Source of the DNA: Bacillaceae bacterium JMAK1
GTDB taxonomy: Bacteria; Bacillota; Bacilli; Bacillales; Marinococcaceae
Assembly (NCBI GenBank): GCA_012970285.1
Contig: JIBW01000006.1
Coordinates: forward strand, 372,001-436,000
Reading direction: 5' to 3'
DNA length: 64,000 nt
The position numbers were made by a program, and so were the translations under genes. Positions 36,706-45,250 of this stretch are shown one piece after another. The first letter of the stretch is position 1. Every line of letters starts with the position of its first letter. The notes under the pieces are model-generated. The model saw nothing but the letters and a program-made list of their open reading frames with translations, had not been told where the DNA came from and searched no databases.

Positions 36706-37299
36706 TTGTTTGACTTCTTAGATTTTCTTCGTTTACTTATGTCAGCTTTTATTATTTTACCGATTGTTTCTCTCATTCGAGAAGCTGGGTATTATGCAGT
36801 CGTCTCAATGTTTGGTGCCACGAATAAGCAAATTGTCATCGGCTGTGGACCTGTCTTGTTTCGTTTTCCATCAATTGAAGTAAGACGGTATTTTTTTATG
36901 TTTAGTTGGTGTCATTATGATGAAATTAAGCCTAATCATAAATTTTGGCATGCTTTTATATACGCATCTCCAATGCTCAGTAACATTGTCGCTGCAGTCA
37001 TCGTAAACATATTACTCGGACTTGAGCTTATGCCTGGCAGCGAGACGTTATGGAATACATTTTTATTTTATACCTTTTATTTTGTTCTTTTTGACGCCTT
37101 ACCTGTCTACATGCCAGATGGTCAACCGACGAATGGCCGGGCGATTTGGGATTTGTTCCGACATGATCGTTGGTACACTTCCGATGAGCGACAAAAAGAA
37201 GAACATACAGAACGTACAGAAGAGCAAGAAGAAACGATAGAAAACCGCGACCGCGATGAACGTGAGCGAGACGATTATCGTGAACCTGAGCACGCCTAA
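36706..37299 (+). CDS. degenerate M50 (site-2 protease-like) membrane protein
   Basis: A 197-residue membrane protein with about four helices and a long charged tail (Glu/Arg/Asp-rich, residues about 155-197). Helix one contains REAGYYAVVSMFGA in the place where M50 proteases have HExxH (HEAGHYxxA...FG), followed by IGCGPVLFRF; the third helix region ends DALPVYMPDGQPTNGRAIWDL, matching the LDG/PDG motif of site-2 proteases. Both zinc His are replaced (Arg, Tyr), so it should be inactive as a protease. The TTG at 36706 follows GGCGGTG; an upstream TTG at 36691 is possible. Confidence 0.6.
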   Translation: MFDFLDFLRLLMSAFIILPIVSLIREAGYYAVVSMFGATNKQIVIGCGPVLFRFPSIEVRRYFFMFSWCHYDEIKPNHKFWHAFIYASPMLSNIVAAVIVNILLGLELMPGSETLWNTFLFYTFYFVLFDALPVYMPDGQPTNGRAIWDLFRHDRWYTSDERQKEEHTERTEEQEETIENRDRDERERDDYREPEHA

Positions 37300-37868
37300 A
37301 ACTTGTGATCATCATCTCGATCCCACTTTAAGGCGCGCTCTTCTCGCGTCTCCCCGGTTACGCCATCCAAGACAATTGAGCGATGAAACTCACCGATTCT
37401 AAGGGAAACAAGAATCATAGGCTCATAAGCAAGAATAATTTCCTCTCGGTCATAACTAGGCCGCTTCCCTACATATTGACGGTTCCAATAATTTTCTAAA
37501 TCAATCAAGTAGGGTCGAAGAATCCGTTCATTATGAATGACCGTTTCGACGAACGGTACAGAATGGTCGACTTCATCAGTAAGAGAAGGAAACGTATCAA
37601 TTTCAGTGCGGTAACCCGATACCGCATCAATAAATGCATACACACGCTCTTCTTTCGGGGGAAATAAGCCTCTTTCACACGTTCTCTTACATGTAACGAG
37701 CCAACATGGATGATAAAACTTCATTTTCTCAACAACGTAATGACTAAACTGAGTGAGCATCGCTTGACGTTTTGCTACTTTATCTAAACTTTTGTAAATG
37801 GATAAGTGTAGTTGATCGGTAGAGATCTCAGAAAACGTTCCGATCATCTTAAGATCATTGATCGCCAT
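37296..37868 (-). CDS. conserved hypothetical cytosolic protein
   Basis: A 190-residue soluble protein of unknown family. A Cys/basic patch HPCWLVTCKRTCERG (three Cys) lies near residue 60; the middle repeats predicted strands (EEIILAYEPMILVSLRIGEF) and the end is acidic/basic (TREERALKWDRDDDHKF). ATG 37868 has GAGGAG nine bases upstream; the GTG one codon earlier is less likely. It is convergent with the M50-like gene, overlapping by four bases. Confidence 0.6.
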   Translation of the reverse strand: MAINDLKMIGTFSEISTDQLHLSIYKSLDKVAKRQAMLTQFSHYVVEKMKFYHPCWLVTCKRTCERGLFPPKEERVYAFIDAVSGYRTEIDTFPSLTDEVDHSVPFVETVIHNERILRPYLIDLENYWNRQYVGKRPSYDREEIILAYEPMILVSLRIGEFHRSIVLDGVTGETREERALKWDRDDDHKF

Positions 37869-38043
37869 CACAGCACGCTCCTCTCGTCTATACCGATAGA
37901 TTCTCCTTCATTTCGCTCATTTCCTTTATCGAATGATCGCTATTTTTGTCGCATGATCCAATTCGCTTCCATTCATTAGCAGGGAATTGTTCACTAAAAA
38001 TCGAAAATAACCATGGATAGTACGATTAAGAAGGTGGACAGAC

Positions 38044-38955
38044 ATGGACATTCGACATTTAACTTACTTCATTGAAGTCGCGAAGCATTCAAGCTTCACG
38101 AAAGCAGCCCGCACCTTACACGTATCTCAACCTTCTCTAAGCAAAACAATCAAACAACTCGAGCGAGAATTTGATGTACCTTTATTCTATCGTTCTTCTA
38201 AAAAACTCGAATTAACCGATGCTGGAGAAGCTGTATTAAAAAATGCCCAAAATGTCATTGATGCTTTTCAAAATTTGCAAGCAGGAGTAACGGATCTTGC
38301 GGACATAAAGAAAGGCCAAATCCGTATTGGACTGCCACCAATTATTGGAGCCGCGTTCGTCTCTTCTCTCATTAGTTCCTTTATTGAAGACTTCCCACTC
38401 ATCGACTTGCGCTTAAGTGAGGTTGGAAGTATCGCAATTAAGAAAGGAATTACTGAGGGTTCACTCGATGTTGGCTTTATTTGCAATGTCCCTTTGCAAG
38501 GAGAAGATTTCGAATGCAAGCAGATCCTTCACGACCCACTTGTTGCAGTTATGCATCACGATCATCCATTATCGTTAGAGGATCGTATTCCTTTAAAAGC
38601 GCTTGAAGAAGAACACTTTATTCTTTATCGGAATGACTTCTCCTTGCATCGCTCGATTATTGAAGAATGTTTACGGCAAGGTTTTTTTCCGAATGCTGTA
38701 TGTGAGAGTTCCCAAAAAGATTTTATGCTACAAATGGTTGAGGCGAAGCTCGGCATTGCCTTACTTCCTGAACATATCGCAAAAACGATGCAATCACATG
38801 TACTTTCTTATGTTCCACTAGAAGACAACCCGCTTCACTTAGAGCTCGTTATGATTTGGCGTAAAGATTCGTACTTACCCTTTGCTGCACGCACCTTCAT
38901 TGAAGAGGCTAGCACGTATTATTCAAACGCAAAAAAAGAAGCTAGGAAATCCTAG
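38044..38955 (+). CDS. LysR-family transcriptional regulator
   Basis: A 303-residue regulator: DNA-binding domain MDIRHLTYFIEVAKHSSFTK...VSQPSLSKTIKQLE, then a substrate domain with GLPPIIGAAFVSSL and a MVEAKLGIALLPE motif. It belongs to the CidR/YwbI-like branch and is a relative of the LysR protein at 5144. AGAAGGTGG precedes the ATG. Its C-terminal codons and stop are inside the terminator hairpin. No divergent partner lies close, so the regulon is unclear. Confidence 0.88.
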   Translation: MDIRHLTYFIEVAKHSSFTKAARTLHVSQPSLSKTIKQLEREFDVPLFYRSSKKLELTDAGEAVLKNAQNVIDAFQNLQAGVTDLADIKKGQIRIGLPPIIGAAFVSSLISSFIEDFPLIDLRLSEVGSIAIKKGITEGSLDVGFICNVPLQGEDFECKQILHDPLVAVMHHDHPLSLEDRIPLKALEEEHFILYRNDFSLHRSIIEECLRQGFFPNAVCESSQKDFMLQMVEAKLGIALLPEHIAKTMQSHVLSYVPLEDNPLHLELVMIWRKDSYLPFAARTFIEEASTYYSNAKKEARKS

Positions 38956-38965
38956 CTTCTTTTTT
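38933..38965. terminator. bidirectional terminator between LysR and MetE-like gene
   Basis: A long stem (AAAGAAGCTAGGA/TCCTAGCTTCTTT) with A- and T-flanks and a two-base apex; it contains the LysR stop codon. Confidence 0.9.
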
Positions 38966-38968
38966 AGG

Positions 38969-40072
38969 TTAGTTCGTTAACTCTTTGGATAGCTCAACAA
39001 TGTAACGTAGTTTCTCCCACTGCTCTTCTTCCGTTAAGATGTTGCCGTGATGAGTCGAAGCAAATCCACATTGAGGGCTTAAACAAATTTGCTCTGCAGA
39101 AACGTGTTGTTTCGCTTCTTCAATACGCTCTTTTATCGTCTCTTTATCTTCAAGCTCCCCGTGCTTTGATGTGAATAGTCCGAGTACTACTTGTGGTCCA
39201 TCGTTTGGAATGTGGTCGAGGGGACCGAAGTCACCAGAACGATCATCATCGTATTCTAAGAAGAAGCCGTCCACACTTTCTTTAGCAAACAATGTTGGTG
39301 CAATCTTTGCGTAACTTCCTTTAAATGCCCACTTAGAACGATAGTTTCCACGGCATAAGTGCGTCGTAATCGTTAAGTCTTCTGGTTTGTTTTCAAGAAC
39401 TGCATTCGCAACTTTTAGCGCGTGTTCAATTAAGTCTTCTCTTGTATAACCGCTATCGTTAAACGGAATGTCTTCTGAGTTAAGTCCTGCAATATACACA
39501 TCATCCAGTTGCAAATAGCGACAACCTGCATTATAGAATGCTTGAATTGCATCGCGGTACGTTTGGACGATATCTTCCGTGTACGCATCAAGATCTGGAT
39601 AAAGGTCAAGATTACGAATTCCCGCATTAAACAATTGGTTCGGACTCGGGATCGTTTGCTTTGCTACTGCACGATCCCCGACAATTTCTTTGAACTGAAT
39701 AAATTCTTTTACGTGCGGATGATCTTCGTTAAATGAAATCTTGCCAACAACTCTCACATCATAACGCTCTGTTTCTTCGCCTTTGAATTGAAAACCATGG
39801 TCAGGCACGTAGCCTTCAATTCCGTTTAAATGCTCAAGAAAATCTGTATGCCAAAAGCGACGGCGGAACTCTCCATCAGTAACTGCTTCTAGACCAACTT
39901 CAATTTGCTTATCAACTACTCGAGTAATCTCTTCTGTTTCGATGTTGTATAACTCTTCAGCGGTAATGTTACCATCTTGAAATTCTTTTCTCGCAATATG
40001 AATTCGCTCCGGACGTAATAGGCTTCCTACGTGATCTGCTTTAAATGGGGCATGCGTTGCTGTTTTTGTCAT
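38969..40072 (-). CDS. yxjG: cobalamin-independent methionine synthase-like protein (MetE C-domain, YxjG/YxjH type)
   Basis: A 367-residue single-domain MetE-C protein. It starts PFKADHVGSLLRP. The zinc site is visible as His/Cys in ITTHLCRGNY, Glu in FFLEYDD and Cys in LSPQCGFAS. YxjG/YxjH proteins methylate homocysteine or salvage methionine from other methyl donors. A SAM riboswitch with a terminator controls it, confirming a sulfur-amino-acid role. It is monocistronic. Confidence 0.92.
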   Translation of the reverse strand: MTKTATHAPFKADHVGSLLRPERIHIARKEFQDGNITAEELYNIETEEITRVVDKQIEVGLEAVTDGEFRRRFWHTDFLEHLNGIEGYVPDHGFQFKGEETERYDVRVVGKISFNEDHPHVKEFIQFKEIVGDRAVAKQTIPSPNQLFNAGIRNLDLYPDLDAYTEDIVQTYRDAIQAFYNAGCRYLQLDDVYIAGLNSEDIPFNDSGYTREDLIEHALKVANAVLENKPEDLTITTHLCRGNYRSKWAFKGSYAKIAPTLFAKESVDGFFLEYDDDRSGDFGPLDHIPNDGPQVVLGLFTSKHGELEDKETIKERIEEAKQHVSAEQICLSPQCGFASTHHGNILTEEEQWEKLRYIVELSKELTN

Positions 40073-40137
40073 GGTAATCTCTCTCCTCTATGTGTGTAAT
40101 CTCCTAGTTTTCAAACGATCAATCGACGATAATTACG

Positions 40138-40300
40138 AACAAAACCCCCTCTTCTTGTAATAAGAAGAGGGGGTAAATGGTTGCCATTCATCCGACTCTT
40201 CTCATCTTTGTAGTATCGCTACTACTGGAATTGGCACAGTACTTAAAAAGTCCGCTGCCGAGGTTTCAAAGGGCCAGTCCCTCCACCTCTCTAGATAAGA
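40138..40300 (-). promoter_or_regulatory. SAM-I riboswitch (S-box) with terminator
   Basis: On the minus strand the S-box core is clear: CTTATCTAGAGAGGTGGAGG, then GACTGGCCCTTTGAAACC, CTCGGCAGC, and later GGATGAATGGCAACC. It ends in a 12-bp terminator (40145-40156 with 40162-40173) and a T-run, 65 bases before the gene. High SAM should terminate transcription. Confidence 0.95.
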
Positions 40301-40330
40301 AAAATGAATTCATTGAATTTATTAAATCTA

Positions 40331-40358
40331 ATACTAACATCTACAAATTGCTTGTCAA
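40331..40358 (-). promoter_or_regulatory. promoter of S-box leader
   Basis: On the minus strand TTGACA (40353-40358), 16 bases, and an extended -10 TGTTAGTAT (hexamer 40331-40336). It starts the riboswitch transcript about 25-30 bases upstream of the S-box. Confidence 0.65.
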
Positions 40359-40422
40359 CAGAAAAGTATATTTTTATTGAATATTATTTCAATGTAATTA
40401 TTTTACACACAGGCTTGGTTGG

Positions 40423-40581
40423 TCATTTCTCACTGTGATCTTCTTTTTGCTTTTTATCGCGGTTGTACGTTATGAGTTCTTCTGATTTTACATTCTCTTT
40501 ATTCTTTTTCGTGACCATCTCTTCAGACCGAACCTTCTTTCCTGATAACTCTTCTGATTTTACTTTATGTTGATCGGACAT
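40423..40581 (-). CDS. 52-aa highly charged protein with repeated SEE motif
   Basis: A 52-residue hydrophilic peptide behind AAGGAGG. It contains three related units KVKSEEL, KVRSEEM and NVKSEEL, separated by Lys-rich linkers, and ends KQKEDHSEK. No family is recognised. Lys/Glu composition and small size would fit a nucleoid-, spore- or stress-associated peptide; it was below the usual size limit of gene callers. Confidence 0.55.
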   Translation of the reverse strand: MSDQHKVKSEELSGKKVRSEEMVTKKNKENVKSEELITYNRDKKQKEDHSEK

Positions 40582-40654
40582 CTTCTTACCTCCTTGTTGC
40601 ATCTCATCGTTACGATTCAGTTTTGACGTGTAAGCTTCAATGTATTCTATGAAC

Positions 40655-40807
40655 TTATAGTAGATTAATTCCGTACCCTACTAAAAGCATAACCGCGATT
40701 ACGATAAGAATGACTACCGTAAAGATAAACATGCCGTAGAAGACCGCACCAACACCGTGAGCAACATCGAGCCCTACTTGTTTTAATGCATCCTTTATTC
40801 TACTCAA
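40655..40807 (-). CDS. 50-aa single-helix membrane protein
   Basis: A small gene read toward the 52-aa gene. The product has an amphipathic N-terminus (SRIKDALKQVGLDVAHGVG) and one long hydrophobic helix (FIFTVVILIVIAVMLLVGYG). The TTG at 40807 is five bases from GGGGGTG; the GTG at 40816 is the alternative. No family recognised. Confidence 0.45.
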   Translation of the reverse strand: MSRIKDALKQVGLDVAHGVGAVFYGMFIFTVVILIVIAVMLLVGYGINLL

Positions 40808-41010
40808 ACGAAACACCCCCACGATCAAAACTTCATTGGTTCAACTATAACAACGAAACTGTTCAGACATAACCTTTTGCGCCAATTATTTGACTACAAC
40901 TCATCCTTTTCACTCAGACAGCGTAGTGCAATCCTCTTGATCGAGCTCCCAGTTATTGTTCAATCAGACGAACGTTGCTACCATAATGGGTGAAATCAGG
41001 AGGGGATTTT

Positions 41011-42903
41011 ATGGGAAAAACAAAAAGATTTTCCATTTTTATGGGGAGCACCTTGCTCGTTGGGATGCTAGCAGCCTGTGGAGATGATGAGGAACAATCG
41101 GCAGATCCAGTCGATGAAGAAACAAATAACGAAACAAATGAAAGCGATTCAACAAGTACATTTGCTGTATTTGGGACGACTGATATTCACGCTCACCTTA
41201 TGCCTTATGATTACATGAACGACGAAGAAGACTCTACAATCGGGTTAACGAAAGTTTACTCACTTGTCGAGCAACTTCGCGAAGAGTATCCACACCATAT
41301 GCTCATTGATAATGGAGATACAATCCAAGGGAGCATCCTAGGCGATATGCCAGCACAAATTGAACCACTTGAAGATGATGAGTCACACATCGTGATGGAT
41401 GCCATGAATGAAATGGGATACGACGCAGCTGCACTTGGAAATCATGAATTTAATTTCGGTCTTGATTTTCTCGATGAAACAATTGCTGACTCAGATTTCC
41501 CATGGTTATCTGCCAATGTCGTAGAGCCTGGAACTGAGACGCCTATATATGAGCCATACACAATTGTAGAACAAGAAGTGGATGGTGAAGTTCTAAATGT
41601 AGGTTTTATCGGGTTCGTTCCACCACAAATTATGAGTTGGGACGCTGCACACCTTGAAGGTGAAGTTGAAACGTTAGAGATTGCAGATGCCGCTGAGACA
41701 TTTGTGCCACAACTTCAAGAAGAAGGTGCAGACCTTGTCATCGCTATTGCCCATTCAGGGATTGATGATGGCGAGCGTATGAGTGAAAATGCTGCATTGT
41801 CTGTAGCTGAAGTTGATGGGGTTGATGGCATGTTGCTCGGTCACCAACATAACCACTTCCCAAGCGAGGATTATGAAGGTGTCGACGGTGTGGATGTGGA
41901 TGCAGGAACAATTCACGGTGTACCGGCAATGATGCCAGGATCTTGGGGGAGTCACCTCGGTGTGTTAGCTTTTGAATTAGAGAATGCTGACGGAGAATGG
42001 AATGTCGTTTCAGCGACTTCTGAAATTCAAAGTACTGAAGATCAACCGTCACATGAAGAGCTCGAAAACCTCGTCATGGACGCTCACGAAGCGACGGTAA
42101 GTTATGTAAATAGCCCGGTTGGCGAAATTACTGACGACATTAATACATTCTTCGCGCGTGTCGAAGACAATGAAGTTGTACAGTTAATTAATGACGCACA
42201 ACTTGATTACATGGAGCAAATGCAAGCAAGCGGTGAACTTGAAGAAGACATACCCCTTCTATCAGCTGCTGCACCGTTTAGAGCAGGACGCGGTGGCGAC
42301 TTTACGTACGTTGAAGAAGGCGACGTTGCCATTCGTGATATGAATGACGTTTACGTCTTCCCGAACACGTTGCACGTCGTTGAAGTTGACGGTGATCAAT
42401 TGAAGAACTGGTTAGAATACTCTGCTCTTAACTTCAATCAAATTGATCCAGATGATAGCAGTGAGCAAGCCTTGATTAATGAAGACTTTGCAAGCTATAA
42501 CTTTGACATCATTGAAAACGTGACTTACGAAATTGATGTCACGCAAGATGAAGGCGAGCGAATCGCTGATCTTCAACATGAAGGCGAAGAAGTAACGAGC
42601 GATGACCGCTTCTACGTCGCAACAAATAACTACCGTGCTGGTGGCGAAGACCACCTTGACAGCTCTGTAGAAACTGTCCTTGAGACAACGGATGAGAATC
42701 GCCAAGTCATTATTGACTACATCGTGAATCATGACGGCGCCTTGAACGTTGAGCGTAGCAACAACTGGCAAATCACGCCATTCGAAGCTGCTGGAGAAGT
42801 CGTTTTCCAAACAGCTTTAGAAGCACAAGACGCAAGTGACAATCACGAACGAATTGAATTTATTGAAGAAGACGGTGACGGCGCAACATTTAGCTTTAAC
42901 TAA
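41011..42903 (+). CDS. 5'-nucleotidase / 2',3'-cyclic phosphodiesterase lipoprotein
   Basis: A 630-residue surface lipoprotein. Lipobox GMLAAC (Cys about 24), acidic linker, then the metallophosphatase domain: TTDIHAHL, LIDNGDTIQG, LGNHEFNFG, IAHSG, LLGHQHNHF (two-metal site). The C-terminal substrate domain contains RAGRGGDFTYV and TNNYRAGGED. It releases phosphate and nucleosides outside the cell (YfkN/CpdB/UshA family). ATG 41011 follows AGGAGGGG. The mature protein is strongly acidic, as in alkaliphiles. Confidence 0.9.
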   Translation: MGKTKRFSIFMGSTLLVGMLAACGDDEEQSADPVDEETNNETNESDSTSTFAVFGTTDIHAHLMPYDYMNDEEDSTIGLTKVYSLVEQLREEYPHHMLIDNGDTIQGSILGDMPAQIEPLEDDESHIVMDAMNEMGYDAAALGNHEFNFGLDFLDETIADSDFPWLSANVVEPGTETPIYEPYTIVEQEVDGEVLNVGFIGFVPPQIMSWDAAHLEGEVETLEIADAAETFVPQLQEEGADLVIAIAHSGIDDGERMSENAALSVAEVDGVDGMLLGHQHNHFPSEDYEGVDGVDVDAGTIHGVPAMMPGSWGSHLGVLAFELENADGEWNVVSATSEIQSTEDQPSHEELENLVMDAHEATVSYVNSPVGEITDDINTFFARVEDNEVVQLINDAQLDYMEQMQASGELEEDIPLLSAAAPFRAGRGGDFTYVEEGDVAIRDMNDVYVFPNTLHVVEVDGDQLKNWLEYSALNFNQIDPDDSSEQALINEDFASYNFDIIENVTYEIDVTQDEGERIADLQHEGEEVTSDDRFYVATNNYRAGGEDHLDSSVETVLETTDENRQVIIDYIVNHDGALNVERSNNWQITPFEAAGEVVFQTALEAQDASDNHERIEFIEEDGDGATFSFN

Positions 42904-42906
42904 CGA

Positions 42907-42964
42907 AAAGGGGACAGTCCCCCACCACTGCACAGAATTAACGCAGTGGGGGACTGTCCCCTTT
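42907..42964. repeat. REP-like inverted repeat with GGGGACAGTCCCC arms
   Basis: Arms at 42907-42931 and 42943-42964 are complementary except for a three-base insertion; each arm contains the self-complementary GGGGACAGTCCCC. It follows the nucleotidase stop and includes the last codons of the GNAT gene. It may also act as a terminator. Confidence 0.75.
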
Positions 42965-43441
42965 GTTTGTCATGAGTAGAAATTCGACGTCTGTTTCGCC
43001 GTAGTTCATAAATGTCGTTTCGGTTTTAAATCCGAACTTCTTATAAAGGGTAACGGCTCGTTGGTTCCACCTCGCAACGCTTAGCCGAAAGAACTCTGGT
43101 GCGTACATGTCGTTGCCTACGCTAAGTCCGAGCTCAAAAAACTGAAGTCCATACCCTTGCCCTGTGTATACCGGATTCATACCTAAGCCAATGTCAACTG
43201 GGCGTTGATCATTGTAACACCCTTCCCGCTTTCCACCCGGTACCTTTGCACTTTCACCGTAGCAATAGAAACCAAATACTTCATCTTCTGCTGTTAAAAC
43301 AACATAGTAGTTACCGTTAAGCAATTCATCTTGTTGCTCTTTACTCTTACGCAAACTGTATAAAGAGTACGGAGGTTCATATGTCCAGTTCATGATGACG
43401 GACGCCTCTCGCTTACTCATCGGCAACACATTTAGCTTCAT
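42938..43441 (-). CDS. GNAT-family N-acetyltransferase
   Basis: A 167-residue acetyltransferase. The acetyl-CoA loop is NPVYTGQGYGLQFFELG, followed by FRLSVARWNQRAVTLYKKFGFK, the standard GNAT C-terminal motif. ATG 43441 overlaps the stop of the AraC gene as ATGA and has GGAGG eight bases upstream; the longer frame to 43513 lies inside the AraC gene. The last eight residues (KGDSPPLR) come from the inverted repeat. Substrate unknown. Confidence 0.85.
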   Translation of the reverse strand: MKLNVLPMSKREASVIMNWTYEPPYSLYSLRKSKEQQDELLNGNYYVVLTAEDEVFGFYCYGESAKVPGGKREGCYNDQRPVDIGLGMNPVYTGQGYGLQFFELGLSVGNDMYAPEFFRLSVARWNQRAVTLYKKFGFKTETTFMNYGETDVEFLLMTNKGDSPPLR

Positions 43442-44145
43442 CGCTTTATCCTCCGATACGATGTAGGAGTTACACCGGTCACTTTCAAGAAGGTTCTGCT
43501 GAACGTCGAGCAATACGTATACCCGACCTGCTTCCCTACTTGAGCAACCGAATGGCTCGTTTCGATTAATAGAACTTTCGCCTGTTCAATTCGGTAGTCT
43601 TCCAAATAGGCCCGAGGAGTTTTCCCCGTCTTCCGCTTAAACCATTCCACATAATACACAGGGTGAAAATGCTCAATGGACGCCAAATCTTCTACTGTTA
43701 TGCGTGACGAAAAGTGTTCATGAATATGAGCAATCGATGCGTATTCATGGACAGATACTTTTTCTTTTATTATAGCTGCAAGGTGAGGAAGTAAATTACC
43801 TTTCGCTACTTGATTTGCAGCTTCCAGTAATAGCTGACGAATCGCGTGCCATGATTGATCTTTATGAAACCTTCGCTCACTCCGCACGTCTGTCGTTTCA
43901 CAATAAAACTGCGGAAGGTCGACGACTAGAAATTCGTTATAACTCTTACAGTAAAACGAATGTTCCAAATTCTGAGGGAGCAGCACAATACTCTTATCCT
44001 TCAACGTCTGTTTTCCATTTACCGTTTCAATTTCCATAGAACCTTGTAGCGGAAATAAGATTTGCGCATATGCATGACGATGTGTATACGGTTCGTTCCG
44101 ATACGTTCGCCTCTCACAAATGATCGGTTGATAGACTGCCCCCAG
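43438..44145 (-). CDS. AraC-family regulator with cupin domain, non-standard start
   Basis: About 235 residues. The N-terminal cupin (HRHAYAQILFPLQGSMEIET...EHSFYCKS) leads to two AraC helix-turn-helix motifs (ITVEDLASIEHFHPVYYVEWFKRKTGKTP and VAQVGKQVGYTYCSTFSRTF). The first cupin strands lie upstream of the only ATG (44037). The frame there runs back to a stop directly before AAGGAGG, with only CTG (44145) or ATT (44148) available. CTG is seven bases from the ribosome site and is proposed. It is coupled to the GNAT gene, its likely target. Confidence 0.72.
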   Translation of the reverse strand: MGAVYQPIICERRTYRNEPYTHRHAYAQILFPLQGSMEIETVNGKQTLKDKSIVLLPQNLEHSFYCKSYNEFLVVDLPQFYCETTDVRSERRFHKDQSWHAIRQLLLEAANQVAKGNLLPHLAAIIKEKVSVHEYASIAHIHEHFSSRITVEDLASIEHFHPVYYVEWFKRKTGKTPRAYLEDYRIEQAKVLLIETSHSVAQVGKQVGYTYCSTFSRTFLKVTGVTPTSYRRIKR

Positions 44146-44214
44146 AATCTCCCCTCCTTATCTATACGTAACATTATAGCGAACGAAGCACTCGTTCTTG
44201 TAACTCAAAGAATA

Positions 44215-45054
44215 TTAAACTTCTTCCATTTCCTCAATCAATTCACTAACACTCGTCACTTTACGATCCCCATAAGCGACAGCACCATTATCGAGATCAA
44301 TATAAATGGCGTTCATACCTACTGCCTTCGCAGGAATAATTTCATTTAAATAATTGTCCCCAATGCTTAACGTCTGTTCTGGAGTCACATTATATCTTTT
44401 CATAATCGAGATAAAATGCGCGCTCGTCTCTTTCGGCTTCATCGCATTTGTGACCACCTCGTGGAACACACCTTCTAGATGAAGAAGGTCCAGTAAGCGC
44501 TCTACATCGTCATCTGTACTGTTCGTAAGTAAAACGATTGATTTCTTTTCTTTCAATGACAGTAACCCTTCACGAAGCCCTTCTATAATAGAAAGCGTAA
44601 ACGCATCCGTTGCCATAAATTCTTTCGTTTTGTGATAAGCAGGTTGAGGATCTTCAACACCGTAATGTCTCGCTGCTACGTTTGGTAGCCACCACCCATC
44701 ACCGATTGCAATTACGCGATCGAAATCGTATTCTACTGGTCTATCGTGAATCGCTTTCCAGTTTGATTCTACCACTTCCTCCCCTTCCCACGTTACGACG
44801 CGCTTGATGTTTCCTGTAAAGGGATCGACCTCTAAGACCCAATCATTTTGAACATCATAAGCCTTTCCGATTGAAACTGCATGGTTTCCTTTTTTCATAT
44901 GTTCATAGTCGGTAAAAAACGACAGCTTGTGCTCTTCTTTTACTTCTTCTGATAACGTTTTGGCGTAGTAATCAAAATGATCAGTATCTTCATATAATGT
45001 TCCATCAAGATCAAATATAATTAGTTCACTTTCTTTAAAAAGGTTTGTCTCCAT
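44215..45054 (-). CDS. HAD-superfamily hydrolase
   Basis: A 279-residue HAD phosphatase. Motif I is IIFDLDGTLYED, motif II VLLTNSTDD, motif III Lys in AMKPKETS, and motif IV LSIGDNYLNEIIPAK. The cap is an insert of about 130 residues. AGGAGG precedes the ATG. Substrate not readable. Confidence 0.85.
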   Translation of the reverse strand: METNLFKESELIIFDLDGTLYEDTDHFDYYAKTLSEEVKEEHKLSFFTDYEHMKKGNHAVSIGKAYDVQNDWVLEVDPFTGNIKRVVTWEGEEVVESNWKAIHDRPVEYDFDRVIAIGDGWWLPNVAARHYGVEDPQPAYHKTKEFMATDAFTLSIIEGLREGLLSLKEKKSIVLLTNSTDDDVERLLDLLHLEGVFHEVVTNAMKPKETSAHFISIMKRYNVTPEQTLSIGDNYLNEIIPAKAVGMNAIYIDLDNGAVAYGDRKVTSVSELIEEMEEV

Positions 45055-45197
45055 GTTGTCCCCTCCTATGCTTTGATTATAAAGTAAAGTATTTTGTTGA
45101 TATCGTCAATTTTTCCTATGTAAATTGTTAATTTGCTCTATATTTCTACAATTGAATACAAAATATATGAATTATTGTGGTAGAATAGTGGGGGTTG

Positions 45198-45216
45198 TTA
45201 CCAATCATGTTGGTAA
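45198..45216 (+). promoter_or_regulatory. palindromic operator candidate upstream of phnD
   Basis: A perfect inverted repeat TTACCAA-N5-TTGGTAA lies 12 bases downstream of a TAGAAT -10-like box (45181) and 34 bases before phnD. It fits a repressor site overlapping the transcription start. Confidence 0.5.
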
Positions 45217-45250
45217 ATCTTACATATTACGGGAGGGGGAAATCGTCATT

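Noticed and set aside
45060-45250. Pho box upstream of phnD
   Set aside because: No tandem TT(A/C/T)A(C/T)A hexamers with correct spacing were seen.
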